DNA from: Phlebiopsis flavidoalba | Taxonomy: Eukaryota; Basidiomycota; Agaricomycetes; Polyporales; Phanerochaetaceae | Reading direction: 5' to 3' | DNA length: 64,000 nucleotides | Assembly (NCBI GenBank): GCA_035772785.1 | Contig: JAOCPU010000065.1 | Coordinates: 1-64,000 of the forward strand | Notes under the pieces: generated by a model | The model's input: only the letters and a program-made list of their open reading frames with translations | Database searches by the model: none | What the model was told of the DNA's origin: nothing | Position numbers and translations under genes: made by a program | Shown: positions 43,016 through 55,773 of the stretch, one piece after another | How the letters are laid out: each line of letters begins with the position of its first letter | Numbering within the stretch: the stretch's first letter is position 1

Positions 43016-46000
43016 TCACGTACCAGGCTGGACTAGCGCGCTGGGTTCCTCGGGTTCGCCATCGGAATGGACTTCGTCACGGAACGGGACGTGTTGGAGG
43101 GTCGCTGGAGGCCTTGGCGATTTCGGAAGCACACGGCCAGCTGGGGCGAGGTCCCGGCGGTGACGGGTGGAGATAGTGCAGTTGGCCCCTGCACGTTCCA
43201 GGTACTTGGCGTCGACCGAGCAAGTCCAGACTCCTGGCGGTCGTCGGGCGGAGAGGGGTAGAGCTGAAGTTGGGGTCGTTCTTGCGCGGATAATGGTGGT
43301 GATGGATCCTCCGATGGGCATGGCGTGGACAGGGGTTTTCCGGGATCGTGCAGAGAGGGGGGCGAGAGCATTGAGGGGAGGAAAGACGACCATGTAGGGG
43401 TCCGGGGAGGCAGGTTCCGAATGAGAGATATTTAGTTGTCGCGGGCGAGCTAATTCTGCGGAAGCGACGGGTAAGGGGACGAATGACGAGATGGAGACGT
43501 AGAGGGTGCCGCCACAACACCAGGAGTAGGGAGGCAGAGGTCCACTCGGGGGAGGGAATGCAGGGTGAGCGAGCGTGGTATTGGGTGGAGATGGGCGCGA
43601 GTGTGTGTACCGGAGGTGCTGCCATAGCTCGAGCTACGGCGATGAGTGGGTCGGAAGGAAGGCTCGTCAGGACGGGGAGGAAGACTGCCAGAAGGGGGAG
43701 GCTGAGAGGGGGAGTCTGCCGAGTGACGCTTGCCTCGCAGCTTCAGCGACTCGCGGAAAGATGACTTGGTCGGCGGGCGCGGAGTGAGTCTCTTCCAGAG
43801 GCACAAACAGTTGACCGTTCTTCGCCCGGAGTGTGGGTGTGTGAAGCGCGGAGTTGGGAGCTGGCCGCTGGGGTGGAGGCATAGATGTGCACGGTGAGAT
43901 GAACGCGGTCGCGACCCGAACTTGGGCAAAGCAGAACCAAGCGTGGGCGGCGATGCACCCGTCGTGCTGTAGCAGTTTGGACCGAGGACATGGACGCACG
44001 CTTAGTAGAATACGCTGGACGTCCGTACATATCGGACACGTAGCTCTGATTAGACGCAACCGAGGGAGAACGAAGTCCTGAGAGGGCTAGCATCTGCAGC
44101 GTACGGGTGGCGGGCAGCCGGCATACGTAGGTTTGTGCAACTTCGGAGACGATGGTGGCGACCCTGGTGGTGGGTATGGCGGGCTCATGCGCTGAGGCAT
44201 GCTGCTCCGTCTTGACCAGCGTCTTGACCTGGTATCGTGTCTGGAGATGACGGCGTGTGGTCGTTGGATCCGTATGTCGACACCGATGACCACGAAGTAC
44301 GTGCACGTCGATCCTTCAGTCGCACCGAGTTGACCGAGCTTGGTGAGTGCGTAGCAGGCATGGGAGGACTTGGAGCTAGGGAGATGCGGGTTCTGCACAC
44401 CCAGGCTTTCTGCGGTGCTCCCGATTTGCATGCGTATATGTGTACGACTCCCGACTCCGATGGTGAAGAGAATGGAGAGGGCGACCGTGCTCACAGTGCC
44501 GATGCTCGGTTCCGATGGCTGGGGGCTGGAGGGACGGCGAGATCATAACCATCCGCGCTACCACGTTGGGCGATGACGAGCACATTATCTCTCGAAGGAG
44601 CAACAATGCTACTGCCTGCTCGGCCATGAATATCAATCACCCGGGGTAAGAGATGGTCCTCGTTCGCTACCAACTGACGATCACTGTCAGGTAAAAGATC
44701 TTGCGCTCGAGGAACATTGGATGCGTGTCTGTGGAGATAACGGGCGTGCCAGCTCGTGGCGTGACGGGTCCGGAGAAGGCAGGGGAGGATCGGGGACGGT
44801 CGCGGGGGCGTGAGCCGTTTGGAGGTGGGGAGGCATACCAAGCAGGCTTGTCTGTCCGCAGCATGGGTGAAGGAGTCTTCGGGATACATCTCAACGTCCT
44901 CAACCGCCGTAGGGGACGCAAGAATCGGGACACCGGTCGTCGACGCGCTCGAGGGAGAGCGCGGGGACGACCACCTATCGTGAAACAAGCTTTTGATAGC
45001 AGTGGTCGCGGACATCGACGGCCGAGGTGGTGGCGTGAGCGTACCACTGTTTGAAGCGTTCAAACCCGATGCGGCGTCCGTTGTCAAGCCCGCGCCGGTG
45101 GCCGTAGTTCCCATCGACAATGAACGTGATAGTGACGATGTTGGTGATGAGCGGCTTGCGTCCGTGAATTGCGAATGTGTGGGGCTGATGTTTCCCTCCA
45201 AGCGGGTCGTGATACCGTTTGCAACATGCCCCCGCTGTGCTCCCCTCCGTCCTGGGGGGGAGATGGGTGAGTGACAAAGAGCACGCATCGAGAGAACGAC
45301 GCCTCTAAATCTCCGCGTGTGCTCAACAAGCCCGCTCGAATTGTTGCCTGGGCCCAAACCTGCGCGCGAATAGAACTTCACAAATGTAGTCAGTAACAGC
45401 GCATATATGCACCTTATACAATGGAACATACCGCTGGCTCAGAACAGCGCCCTTGATTGCAGCAATCCAAGCCTGCCATCGCTCATCGGAATCCAGGATC
45501 TGAAGGGCCCACATCGCGCGAGCCAAGTCCGACGGTCATACTCCATGCAGACCAGTTCGTAGCACTTGAAGCCACACTAGGAGAGCGGTTTTTCGTTTCC
45601 ACTGTACTGCCCTCTTCCATACTTGAACTCGCATGTCCGAGACGCCATGGCATCAGCCGTGACTGGGACGAGGGGTTGGGCAAGTTCTGAGCCTTCCGCT
45701 TCGACGGTAGCCCTCCGACCTTGATCACGTTTCCTCTGCCGCCGACCTCGGTGTCGGCCATGTACACCACGCTGTCCTCATTAATCTCCAGCCGCTCCAG
45801 TTCGCGTTCTTCTGAGCCAGAATTTCTTGAACCGTGCAGATACGATGGCGCAGGCGTGTGGCGACTAACTCACTCCAGTTTGACAGGCGCTGCCCAAGTT
45901 CAAGATGAAGCAAAGGGTGGGCGTGGTTCTGAAGTATGAGGCAGACGGATAAGGGCAGCGGTGAAGTGAGCACGTAGAAACCGGTTCTTCCACTGCTTCG

Positions 46001-48480
46001 ATAGCGCAAACATCAGTAGTGATGGCGCGGGATAGTATCGCGGAACAGTGCCAGAGCGTTGATGAACGCCTGAAGTGATGAAATGAGTGCTTGGGAATGG
46101 TGGTATCTTTGGGGGCGGCAGAGCACGATCTGCTGTGGGCATCGTGGGATCACGGAGCTGCGTCCTTGATATCCTCCGTACGGGTACTAAGGCGGTCGCA
46201 GTATTGACGGAAAGTGTCGGACGGTGATGACAGGGACTTTGCCGAGGGGTTGCGGAGGAGGATCCCGGTGATGACGCGAGGAAGTGAGTGGAGAGCGAGG
46301 CGCAGATAGTCGACAGTAGAGATGACGGCGGAGTGATACCCAAGTGCGAAGTCGCTGTCGGTGTAGAAGGTCGAGAGCCCTGTGGTTGCAGGTACGATGG
46401 CTGGAGAAAGCGGTAACAGGAATGAGCCCGAGCGTGTGCGCGAGTGCGACATCTCTGAGCGCGCGCAGCACTCCAGAAGTCTTCGTTTCGAACCATCCGT
46501 CCTCTACTTCCCGCCCGGCCTTCGTGTTCAGAATGATGATCTTCTGCGGGATCCTGTATACCGAGTCTCGTCCGTGAGTTCACGCTCGCGTCGTCGGCGT
46601 CAATGTCCCCGATACCTATCGCTTTAGCGGCAGCATCCCGGAAGAGCCGTTGTCGTTATCAGCTCCCTCCTCCTCTCTAAGCTTACTGGCTCGTACAGCG
46701 CTTTCGCTAATCTCAATCCCACTCTGTGAGAACAATGGTGTTGTGGCGTATGTATATTCAATCCCGCCGACTTTTCGTGCTTTGCTGCCTGCCCAGTCCG
46801 CCTAATCGAGGTTTCATGCTATTCGGGGTCTTGCGAGCAAAGGTTGACAAAGCGTCGGACCTGGCCGCGCCCTAATATACTACCCCCGTCTCCGTGAAGG
46901 TGGACTCTTGACGGCTGCGAGGAGTGGTAGGGGATGCCTCAGTATGGGGCTGACATTGGTGTTTGATGGTAAGTCTGCGAAAGACGCAATCGAGGGGATG
47001 TCGTTGGTCGCAATGTGGTACTGCGCTGTGCGGGGTCGTCATAATTAGATTTGCGACTCGTGCAGGCCGTTCGTCGACAAGGGGGTGAGTGTAGGTGGAG
47101 GAGGACGAGATGACAGGGGAGTATGTCACGAACGATGCGCTGCAGCTGCGGCTGCTGATGGACGTGCTGCCGCAAACGGGTCGGTGACTAGAATGCGATA
47201 AAAACACATGTCAGCGTCCATCTTTCGACATGATCATAAAGCGGTCAAAGGGCTGAACAAGGGTCGATTTAATATCCGTGAAGTTGAAACGGGAACGTGT
47301 TGGAGGCGTGTGCCGACCTGGGGGGAAATGGCGAACTTCTTAAACTCTACTCCTATATCATAGCCTTCTAGTGCAGAACGCAGTACTCGAAGGCGAGTTG
47401 CATGACAACGGACAGGAGCATAACACAAATTCGCAGTATACGAAATCCGGGGGAAATGAAATGAACGCCCATTTCGACATGGAGAAGCCATGCTTACCCG
47501 AGGTCATGGAGCTCGATGCTGCTGCAATCACATATTCTTCCATCACGCATTGCCATCGCGCGTCGGGCTCAAAAAAACTCTGCCCTCTCCTTCCTTTCCC
47601 CTTGAAGGCCGCCTAACCGTGCGCTGAGCTTCTCAGTCTCGACGTTGAGCCGCTGCTTGTATGCGTGGTCTTGGAGCGGGCAACGAGGCTGATTGTGCGG
47701 ATCTGATCGCGACATGAACTCATTAAGTCAGGCTTGAGCGTTCGGATTTTAGCGACGCTTTCGCCGTCCGGGGTCGGAGGCATAGGCTGCTTGTCCTGCG
47801 ACGTGGAAGAAGCGTTCTATAGGCTTGGTGAACGGCGACAGCGTGTTTCGAGTTCATGTCGGACAGCTGTGGAGGTGATGTAATGGAGCATCGAGAGGGG
47901 GCCTGCTGGCATCTAAACTGGCTCGGTTTTCCCGTGAGGGTCCCAGGATCAGAGAATAGAAGCAGAGGGAGCAAGGAAAAACAACGAGGCTGCATGATGT
48001 CGCCATGTAGGTTTGCTCTGTGCAGCAATATGGACCGTGAGCCCCGGAACTATCAGACACAGCCTACAATATGGACACACCTAGCATGCCTCTCGCCGCC
48101 GCGCATGAAACTAGTCGAGCTCGCTGCCGCATGACAGCGAGCAGCAATGAGGGGGGCAGGAGTAGCACGGTGTTGTGAGGGAGGCCCCGGGGCAGGCGTG
48201 GGGTGTGGAAATTAGGCTCGGGCGCCACCTCGGGCGCGGGGAGGAATACCCCGAAAAGGAGGCTTAAATTGAATTTTTATTCCGTCCAGGAACGACTGCG
48301 AGAGATCTTGATGAGAGATCTGCCTGTGCCCCTGCATAGTGCAGTCCAGGGCCTCCAGCGAAACGTCCATCTCTTCTCTGCCCCCTTCAAAAATGTGCGC
48401 GGGAAAATCCTCAGAATTCGCGCGGTAAATCCTGCAAACCTCGCGTAGACAGATGCCGCCGCGCTAGAAGAGATAGTCAT
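43016..48480 (-). CDS. Large PH-domain protein, Ser/Pro-rich C terminus
   Basis: Probable lipid-binding signalling or membrane-scaffold protein. In minus-strand order: a possible start region near 48480 (MTISSSAAASVYARFAGFTA), then REEMDVSLEALDCTMQGHRQ; a helical segment near 47600-47680 (AYKQRLNVETEKLSARL); EEYVIAAASSSMTSG before a GTAAGC donor; LEGYDIGVEFKKFA near 47340; Ser/Thr/Pro-rich sequence; and GYHSAVISTVDYLRLALHSL. Then comes the PH domain: SKQWKNRFL near 45980 (frame then shifts to VLTSPLPLSV), EINEDS.VYMADTEVGGRG and NVIKV. The closing helix is ALQILDSDERWQAWIAAIKG near 45460-45510. The rest (to 43016) is low-complexity Ser/Pro/Arg sequence. The helical part before the PH domain could be BAR-like. 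The PH call is fairly good; the 5' limit and single-gene status are uncertain. Confidence 0.6.
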
Positions 48481-49614
48481 CATGCGCGGGTGATGCGTAT
48501 GCTCCCATTTCCTGACCGTGATTCGTCACTCTGGACCATCGTGGCGTCGCTACTACCCGAGACCTGGTCCGCTCCCGTATATTGTGGCTTCATTCCGTCC
48601 GTGGCGCAATAAACCTACCCTTTAGACAGAAAACCGGTGTCCCCGCACGCGGCAGCCCGGTGGCCATTCCCCCCATACTCTTTATCCCCCTCCATTTACC
48701 AACACATCACTGTCGGTTTTGGGGCATTCGCCGCAGATTCAGAAGGATGCTTACGCACGGATCAGGTGAGTCAATGTTGCCTGACGCCAGTGGCGAAAGC
48801 CTCAAGACCCTACCATGCCGGCCATGTCAGGAGGGCCATCGCATACTCATGGACGCTGCGTTCGTCAGAAAATCCCGGAATTTAAGTATCTCGCGTTGCG
48901 CGTTGATAGTGGCAAAAGGTATGTCGCGCGTTTTGTACCGGGTAGGCAACACCGTGGTCAAGCCCACCGCAACTTTATCTTCCCCTGACGTGTGTGGGAC
49001 ACGCTAGGAGGTTTATGGAATGTTATCTGGATTCCGGCAACAGAGCGGAGTATAAGACGCCAGAGCCGAGCAGATAGTCACTCCGTTGGTGACACAGTTA
49101 CTTGGGAGATGGGCCACGGAGGTTTCAAAAGCGCAGTGAGAGGTTGACGTCTCCCGACGCGGACTCCGCGAAATCTCGTGTTCTCACCACCTTCGACAAT
49201 GATGATGGGAGTTATCAGTGAAATGAAACCAAGGTTCTTGAACAAACTCTCTCCCAGTCATCCACGCACCACCCGGAACTTTATTGACGTTCCACCGGAC
49301 CCACCGATAGGCCCGATTATGCTTTCTCCGCAGAGCTTGAGTTTCGGAAATTCTAGTCGAATGACCCAACCAATTCGGTGACACTATAACAAATAGGATA
49401 CGCAACAATATATATGAATTTGACAGTAGAGTAAGTAAGAGCAGGGCCGTTAAATACTACCCAGCAGCGAGAGTTTGGCTACGCTTTGCTGTTGAAGCGT
49501 GCAGATTTATGAACTTTAAGTATGCTACAACCTGTGCAGGGAAGCAGAGTGAGACGAAAGGATGAAATAGTTACGTTGAGAATGAGTGATGGTAGACGCG
49601 TTTTTCTACAGAAA
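48481..49614. other. Unassigned stretch
   Basis: About 1.1 kb. The plus strand has a 141-codon open frame (48582-49007) without motifs. No splice pairs or family resemblance were seen. It probably includes the promoter of the PH-domain gene. Confidence 0.4.
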
Positions 49615-49710
49615 GTCCGGGAATTGGGAATTCTGTGCCGGCGTCTCTGTGCCGTCTGTGCTTCTGTGCCGTCTGTGCCGTCGGCGCCCGTCTGTGCCAT
49701 GACAGGCGCT
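49615..49710 (+). repeat. Left arm of a roughly 90-base inverted repeat
   Basis: Reads GTCCGGGAATTGGGAATTCT, then repeats of CTGTGCC/GTCTGTGCC, then GTCGGCGCCCGTCTGTGCCA and TGACAGGCG. The reverse complement of 50678-50765 gives the same order with a few substitutions and a different number of CTGTGCC units. It bounds an AT-rich block without genes. Confidence 0.8.
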
Positions 49711-50677
49711 TGCACCTCCTTGACCCTCACGTTTTCACTTTGTTCACGAATCACCAACGAATAATTTATGGTACTATTTTCTACTTATTATACCATGCAT
49801 AAGCTGTAAATAGAGATCAACTCGAGGTCATTGAGTGCTGACTCGTGCAACAAAACCAAAATTGGCTACTTTTGTCACAGTGTGACTACACTCATGTGAT
49901 GGCTGTGTCACGCCATCATTTTTTGGTTGTCACTTTCTCCGCCCGCCCATAAGACAGTGCAATATTCAACGTTCAAAACTTTGAGAGCTCAGTGGGCACA
50001 AATCACAGCTCAATATCAAACTATTTGAAGAGTCATGAATGCACATAATGTTATTGCACTGCACACAGCCCAAATTATTATGTACAATTATACATCTCCT
50101 TATTTAATTTGTATTTGAAATATTATATGTCTTTTTGTGGTCTCTGTATATAAGAAGACTTGGATTTGGATCCAGAGCAATACAGATGATAGATGCTCTC
50201 TGTGAATGGAAGGTATTCACATAATTGTGAGAGTCAAAGAACTCAAAATCTAAGACTATATCCCATGTATTGAAGTACTTATATTTTGAGCTGCTGAAGT
50301 ACTTGCATTGAAATTCTACATTAAAATTCATGGGGAGACCAAGCAGTCAGTATCTATAGTCTCAGCGTGTATCCTACAGTCCTTCAAACATGCAGGAACT
50401 TTTGTGGTGTGGATGTTGCAGAGCTAGGCCGCATGTCACACCCCCACAGGCCAATGCGCCCCTTGTCCCAATGTGGATCATAGAGGCGCCTGCTGTGTTT
50501 GGATCGGGCGCTATCCCTCCTTGTCAGCCCATACAGCCAAGGGTATAGTATAAGTCTGTGAATCAATCCATGCTTATTGCTCCAGAGTAGTTTGTGCAGT
50601 AGTATTTAAGGTCCCGATAAGGTCCCGGCATGCGCCTGAGGCCGGCCGGCGCATTAGATACTGTGTGACATACTCAG

Positions 50678-50765
50678 ACGCCGGTCACGGCACAGACGGG
50701 CGCCAACGGCACAGACGGCACAGAGGCACAGAGGCACAGAGGCACAGAATTCCCGTTTCCCGGAC
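50678..50765 (-). repeat. Right arm of the inverted repeat
   Basis: Reads CAGACGCCGGTCACGGCACA, GACGGGCGCCAACGGCACAG, then GGCACAGA repeats and GAATTCCCGTTTCCCGGAC. It is the inverted counterpart of 49615-49710, with three or four GGCACAGA units. Confidence 0.8.
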
Positions 50766-50779
50766 GCTCTCTCCGTTTT

Positions 50780-52967
50780 CTATGCCTTCGAGATCGCAGG
50801 CCTGATAACTTCCTCCTCGCCATGGTACGCGTATTTCGAACGCTTGCGCACCGAAGCACCCTTGAAGTAAAACAAATACGGAATGGCGCAGCAACCAAGC
50901 GCAATAAATGCAAGCAGCGAGCCCGCCCATTCGAAGCCGAGCCGGGCGTACCTGTGAACAGAAGATCAGAAACGAAGCCCGCGACGACGACAACGGCGAA
51001 GACTCACATTTGCTCGGTGAAGAGGACGACGCCTGCCCCCCAGAAGGACCGCAGGTCACGTCTTGGCCGCCAACGCCGACGCTGCCTGGTGCTGGTACGA
51101 GTCGACGAGGTAGTTGTTCGCCGAGTTGTAGAGGAAGATGAAGCCAAAGCCCGACGGGGGAAGCCACCCAGGGCAGGCCCGATCCAGTGAACGTGGGGGT
51201 ACGTGGGACGTCCAGGGCGAAGATGAAGAGGCCGACTGGGATGAACGCAGCAGGAGACCATCATGGGGATGAGGCGAGCCTCGGGTGGGGGAAGAACCGC
51301 GCCGTACTTGTCGCTCAGAGCGACTTGTAGTGCTTGTTGACAAATGGCGCGCATACCGCGCTGAGGAGGACGCCAATGGCGATGGGGATGAACATCAAGC
51401 CGGTGTCACTTGCGGACCAGCCTTTGCCCTCCTGGTAAACACATGGGGATAACTGTGAAGTGGGTGAGCACCAGGAATACTAACGACGACTCGTGTGAAA
51501 AACAAACACATACGCGACAAAGAACATGTAGAGGCAAATCCATAAAGGACAGACATGTAAAGTGTGATCAAGAAAAACGATCGACTCTTGGAAGAGCAAC
51601 TGGAACGGCGGAAGCATGAACACCCTGAGGGTTCTCTGGAGGTGGTTCCCGACGATCGGGTTGTGGACGAGCCTGAGCTTTTGCTCACCAGTAACATGAG
51701 CGGTTAGTGTTGTCGCCAGTCTCCTTGCGCAGATGCTGCTCTTGTGACCGCGCTTGTAGGAGGATAGTGGGTGGCGTATGTCCTCCGCTGGACGGTGAGG
51801 CCCCATAGCATGAGGATGTAGATAGCTCCGCTGACGATGAGCTGGATCCCAGTACAACCACCCTCCAACCGAGGTTGTCTGAGAGGAAGCCACCGACGAG
51901 GGACCGATGGCAGGATCCGGGAGGAATAGGGTGCGAAGGCGCTGAAGGCATCCCATGGGTACACCACGCTCCTCGTTGCGCCACATGTCTGCCAGCAGTA
52001 CCGCCCGACGATGGGTCATCGGTGCTGCCACTAGAATAAAGGTAAGATTATGTCGTGACGATTAGCGGCCACAGGTGTAAAACCATTTACCTGAAGCCAA
52101 GTGCCATCAATGGCACGAGCGACAAAAGACGAGAAGAGTGCCGAGTGTTCTGGAGCTAGTGGCGCCGGGGTCTATGTGTGAATGACGAGGCCACTGGGGT
52201 CCGATCTAGCAAGTGTCTGAGACGTGGTGATTGTACCAGGAATCCGATTCGACCGTAAAGTTTCGCCTCAGAGGCGCGAAGATCATGGTGTAACTGGGTC
52301 GTCACTACGATGCGTATCTAAGTATCCCACGGCTATGAACCCCCCCCCGGCAGTATACGCATGGCATACCATATTCTCGAAGCAAACCTACGAACAAAGA
52401 GAGTGATGGTGAGCAAGCTCACTTCTTCCGAGACGTTGAAACCTGCTTGTTGATGCCATCCGATTTTCTGTCGGCGGTGATGACCTCGCTGTAATTTGAA
52501 CGCCCACGGTGAGTAGCAGACGGAGGCCAATCATCAGCCGTGGCATCTCCCACCATTTCTTCCCCTTGGGGACCAATTTCTTGGGTTTCGTGCATGGGCG
52601 GCGGTCGTCGACGGTGAAGGTGACGAGCTTCGCTCCACTGCTCGCAGAGGTGGCCGTGCCTTTCTCAAGGTCGTGAGACGACGGTCTTGTCGAGCGTTCC
52701 CGGTAGACGTCTCCTTCCGGTACTCTCGTCTAGGTTCGCCCCCCCCCCACCACCTCACGGGAGAGAGTGCGGGGTAGGGAGGGTAAGATCCTCTTCTCGG
52801 CCCTGATCATACGATCATGGAGTACGACTGCGGGTGGAGCTCATAGCGGACGGGATATGCAAGATAAGAGGAGAAAATAGAATGGCTTACTTGGGGGTGA
52901 GTCTCATCTTGAAGAGTACTCGCGGACGGGTAGATTTTGACGAATGGAGCGTCTTGGCTGGGGACAT
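50780..52967 (-). CDS. MFS transporter, DHA1 drug/polyamine type (copy A)
   Basis: Predicted proton-coupled plasma-membrane exporter with 12 segments, of the DHA1 family (Tpo1/Flu1-like) that exports drugs or polyamines. The substrate is unknown. Start ATG 52967; one frame over, the first exon reads [20 protein letters not shown] before a GTAAGC donor. The cytosolic N terminus has [14 protein letters not shown], the family lead-in to segment 1. Further blocks: [14 protein letters not shown] (the DHA1 loop motif); [14 protein letters not shown] segment with [79 protein letters not shown]; and LFTEQM. The end reads [20 protein letters not shown] and stops at TAG 50780. Many frame slips. Copy B at 53831 is a close paralogue. 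The inverted repeat lies 15 bases past its stop. Confidence 0.85.
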
Positions 52968-53830
52968 GGTGATCACGAATAAGCCTCTACGCAGGACAGC
53001 CCGAGGCTAAAAGGACATACGTTCGCCAGTGATAGGACAAGCACCGACCGGGGTGGATGGGGGAGGCTGGGTCGCCCCGGTTAAAACCGGATTTTATACC
53101 TCGCAGATCCGGTACGGCAATGACTATTGGCAACGGCCCATCATCGCCCGTCGGCCGATGCACACGAGGGGCCTCGTGCTGGACCCGACGGTGAGTTCGA
53201 GGAGGTCTAGGTGATGAGGAAAGACCGGATATTCAGGGCACTGTGCACGGGCAAACACATACGAACGATGTCGCTTACACAGTTCAGGCAGGAGGCTATG
53301 ATCTTTTGTCTCCCAGGATTGTATCCGGAAACCCACCGTCTATGCCCCCTGTGTAGTCGCGTGGACGGACGAATACCCGACGTCGCGACTTCGCGAGCGT
53401 CCTGGACGCAGCGATCAATGCACTCCGATGGCGCTTACCAACCCACTCTTTCCCGCCCCCCTGCTTCTTTTTGGCGCCAGCCACTTCTCATCCGGATTAG
53501 GGCAGGCGCAGTGGGATCGCGTCAAAGAGACGTGATAGATCCGGCGAACCTTAAGTGTGGGGGTGTGTATGCAAGGTTCCGATGATATTGCAGACTCGTA
53601 TCTACTAATACAGCACGACGGCCAATATCTGATTACTACAGTATATTGTACAAGGTATGGTACGGAGAGCGATGTGGTGTGAGTGACAGTGCGAAGAAGA
53701 TGCAGAGAGATGCGCTCGTGTACGATGTGTGAGTGCGACGAGAAGCAGGGAGAGTATATATACACTGAATTGAATAGATAAGCTCGATCCCACGCCTTCG
53801 TCGGAAGGACGGGATCCGTGAGAGTATGCG
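52968..53830. other. Intergenic region between the two MFS genes
   Basis: About 860 bases holding the promoter of copy A and the 3' flank of copy B. Plus-strand frames at 53029-53214 and 53211-53585 carry no motif. No gene called. Confidence 0.5.
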
Positions 53831-55773
53831 TTATTTGGAGTGCTTGCGGATCGCAGCTCCCTTGAAGTAGAAGAGATACGGGATGGCGCAGCACGCCAGG
53901 GAGATGAAGGCGAGGAGGGTTCTTCCCGGCCCACTCAAAGCCCAAGCGGTGGTACCTGATCATCAGACGATAGTCAGTTATCTGTGTTACCGAGGGACAG
54001 GTGCGAAAATGCACGTACATTTGCTCCGTGAACAGCACAACCGAGGCACCCCAGAATGAACGGGATGCAGGTCCTTGCTGCCAACGCTGAGGCCGCTTGG
54101 TGCTGGTAAGAGTCGCACGATCCGGTAGTTGTTTGCGGAGTTGTAGAGGAAGATGAAGCCGAAGCCGACGGGGGAAAGCCGCCCCAAGCAGGGACCAATC
54201 CAGTGGATGCGTGGGTACGACGTCCTCAGGCGAAGATGGAAGAGATACCGACGGGGATGAACCAGCAGGAGACCATCATCGGGATAAGGCGCATAGCTTC
54301 GGGGGGAGGGATACCACCGTGTTTCCGGCAGAGGTAGTTGTAATGCTTTGTTGACCATGGGTGCGAGCGCAGCGCTGAGAAGGACACCGATGGCGATTGG
54401 GTATGAAACATGAGACCGGTGTCACTGGCAGACCAGCCCTTGCCCTCCTGGTAGACGATGGGGTAGGCGACGAAGAACATGTAAAGCAGTCCGTAGAGGA
54501 CGGACATGTAGATCGAAACGAGAAGACGATGGATCCTCCTGGAGAGGAGCTGGAACGGCCGGACCGTAGATGTCGCAGACCCTGGAGGAGACGTTCTCGC
54601 CGATAGGATTAGTGCGAGCGTCGAGCTCCCCTGCTCGGTGGACGTAGGTGTTGTCGCCCGGTCTCTTTGCGCAGCTTCTTCGCTAACGCTTAAGGAGCGG
54701 GATGGTGGGAGCGTAGAGGTTTCAGGGACCGTGAGAAGGCAGGCCCATGCAGATGTAAATGAATCAGCCAGAATCAGCTGGATCCAGTACAGCCACCTCC
54801 AGCCGAGGTGATTCAGCGATGAAACACCGACGAGAGGACCGATGGCGTGGGCCGAGGAAGGGAGCACGCGCTGAAAGCCGCCATAGGTACACCACGTTCC
54901 TCGTTTGCGTCCACATGTCAGCGAGAGTACCACCAACAATAGTTAGCGGGGCGCTAAAGATGTCGTCAGCGACTTCTACTCAGAAAAACAAAAGGAAGTT
55001 TGTGCCTCACCTGAACCCCGAATACCGTCGATCTGCACGTAACAGTTACCAGGAGGTATTGTGGCGATCTGGTTCTTCGACACGGCGCAGGGGGATAATG
55101 AAGATGAGGCCGACGAGAAAGGGTCGAGACGTACATGATCCGCCTGCCGTAGAGTTCACTCAACGGGGCGAAGAACATGGGACCTGAGTAAATATTCAGA
55201 GGTTGCACGAGCGGGTCGTATAGGGGATTGCACGTACCGATACCGAAGCCAATGACAAACAAGGTAACACTGAGAAAGAGCGGCTTCCGAAGACACGCCA
55301 AACTCCTCAGCCGACACCTCCAATGTCCGAAGTAATGACGCCGAGTTGAAGGCGACGGTGAAGCACACCATCGCAATCAGTCAACGTACACACCACCACT
55401 TCTTTCCTTGGACCAGTTTCTTCGGGTTCTCGGGATCATCGACGGTGAAGGTGACGAGCTTGTACTTCTCGCGGTGACCGTCTGTTGGCGATACATGCTC
55501 CTGTGGTGATGGTACCAGTCCGAGTTTCTCGGCGGTTTGGTACTCGTCTAGGTTGGCCTCATTGCTCAGTTGGCGAGTGCGTGGGGAGGGTGAGGTCTTC
55601 GATTGCGGGGTCGACGAAGCTTTGGAAGCTCTTATTCTTAGGACTATAATAGAATAAGCGTGAGGCTTCGATGCTTCGCAGCCAATGGACGAATTTACGT
55701 ACGCATTCGGGTCAGGATTCTGGTTGAGGGTGCTGTCAGAGGCGAAGTGGGCCAGTGATTGGTCGGATGCCAT
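53831..55773 (-). CDS. MFS transporter, DHA1 drug/polyamine type (copy B)
   Basis: Paralogue of the transporter at 50780, same strand, head-to-tail. The chosen start is ATG 55773 ([20 protein letters not shown]); an in-frame upstream Met at 55875 would add a Pro-rich stretch less typical of the family. The N terminus continues with [40 protein letters not shown] and GKKWW. Segments include [51 protein letters not shown] (slipped form of the DMWRNEERG loop), [101 protein letters not shown] and HRLGFEWAG. The end reads AAIRKHSK and stops at TAA 53831, shorter than copy A's tail. Substrate unknown. Confidence 0.87.

Larger units (their letters stand above)
49615..50765. mobile_element. Candidate non-autonomous inverted-repeat element
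   Basis: A 1,151-base block has inverted terminal arms of about 90 bases and an interior (about 49760-50640) that is clearly more AT-rich than its surroundings. It has no transposase-like frame. No target-site duplication is evident at the junctions (left flank CTACAGAAA, right flank GCTCTCTCC). This could be a MITE-like or other non-autonomous element, or two inverted copies of a dispersed minisatellite. The right arm ends 15 bases beyond the stop of the first MFS gene. Confidence 0.5.

Noticed and set aside
44491..45429. 312-codon minus ORF as a stand-alone gene
   Set aside because: It is Ser/Pro/Arg-rich low-complexity sequence best read as part of the C-terminal region of the PH-domain gene, whose closing PH helix lies just upstream.
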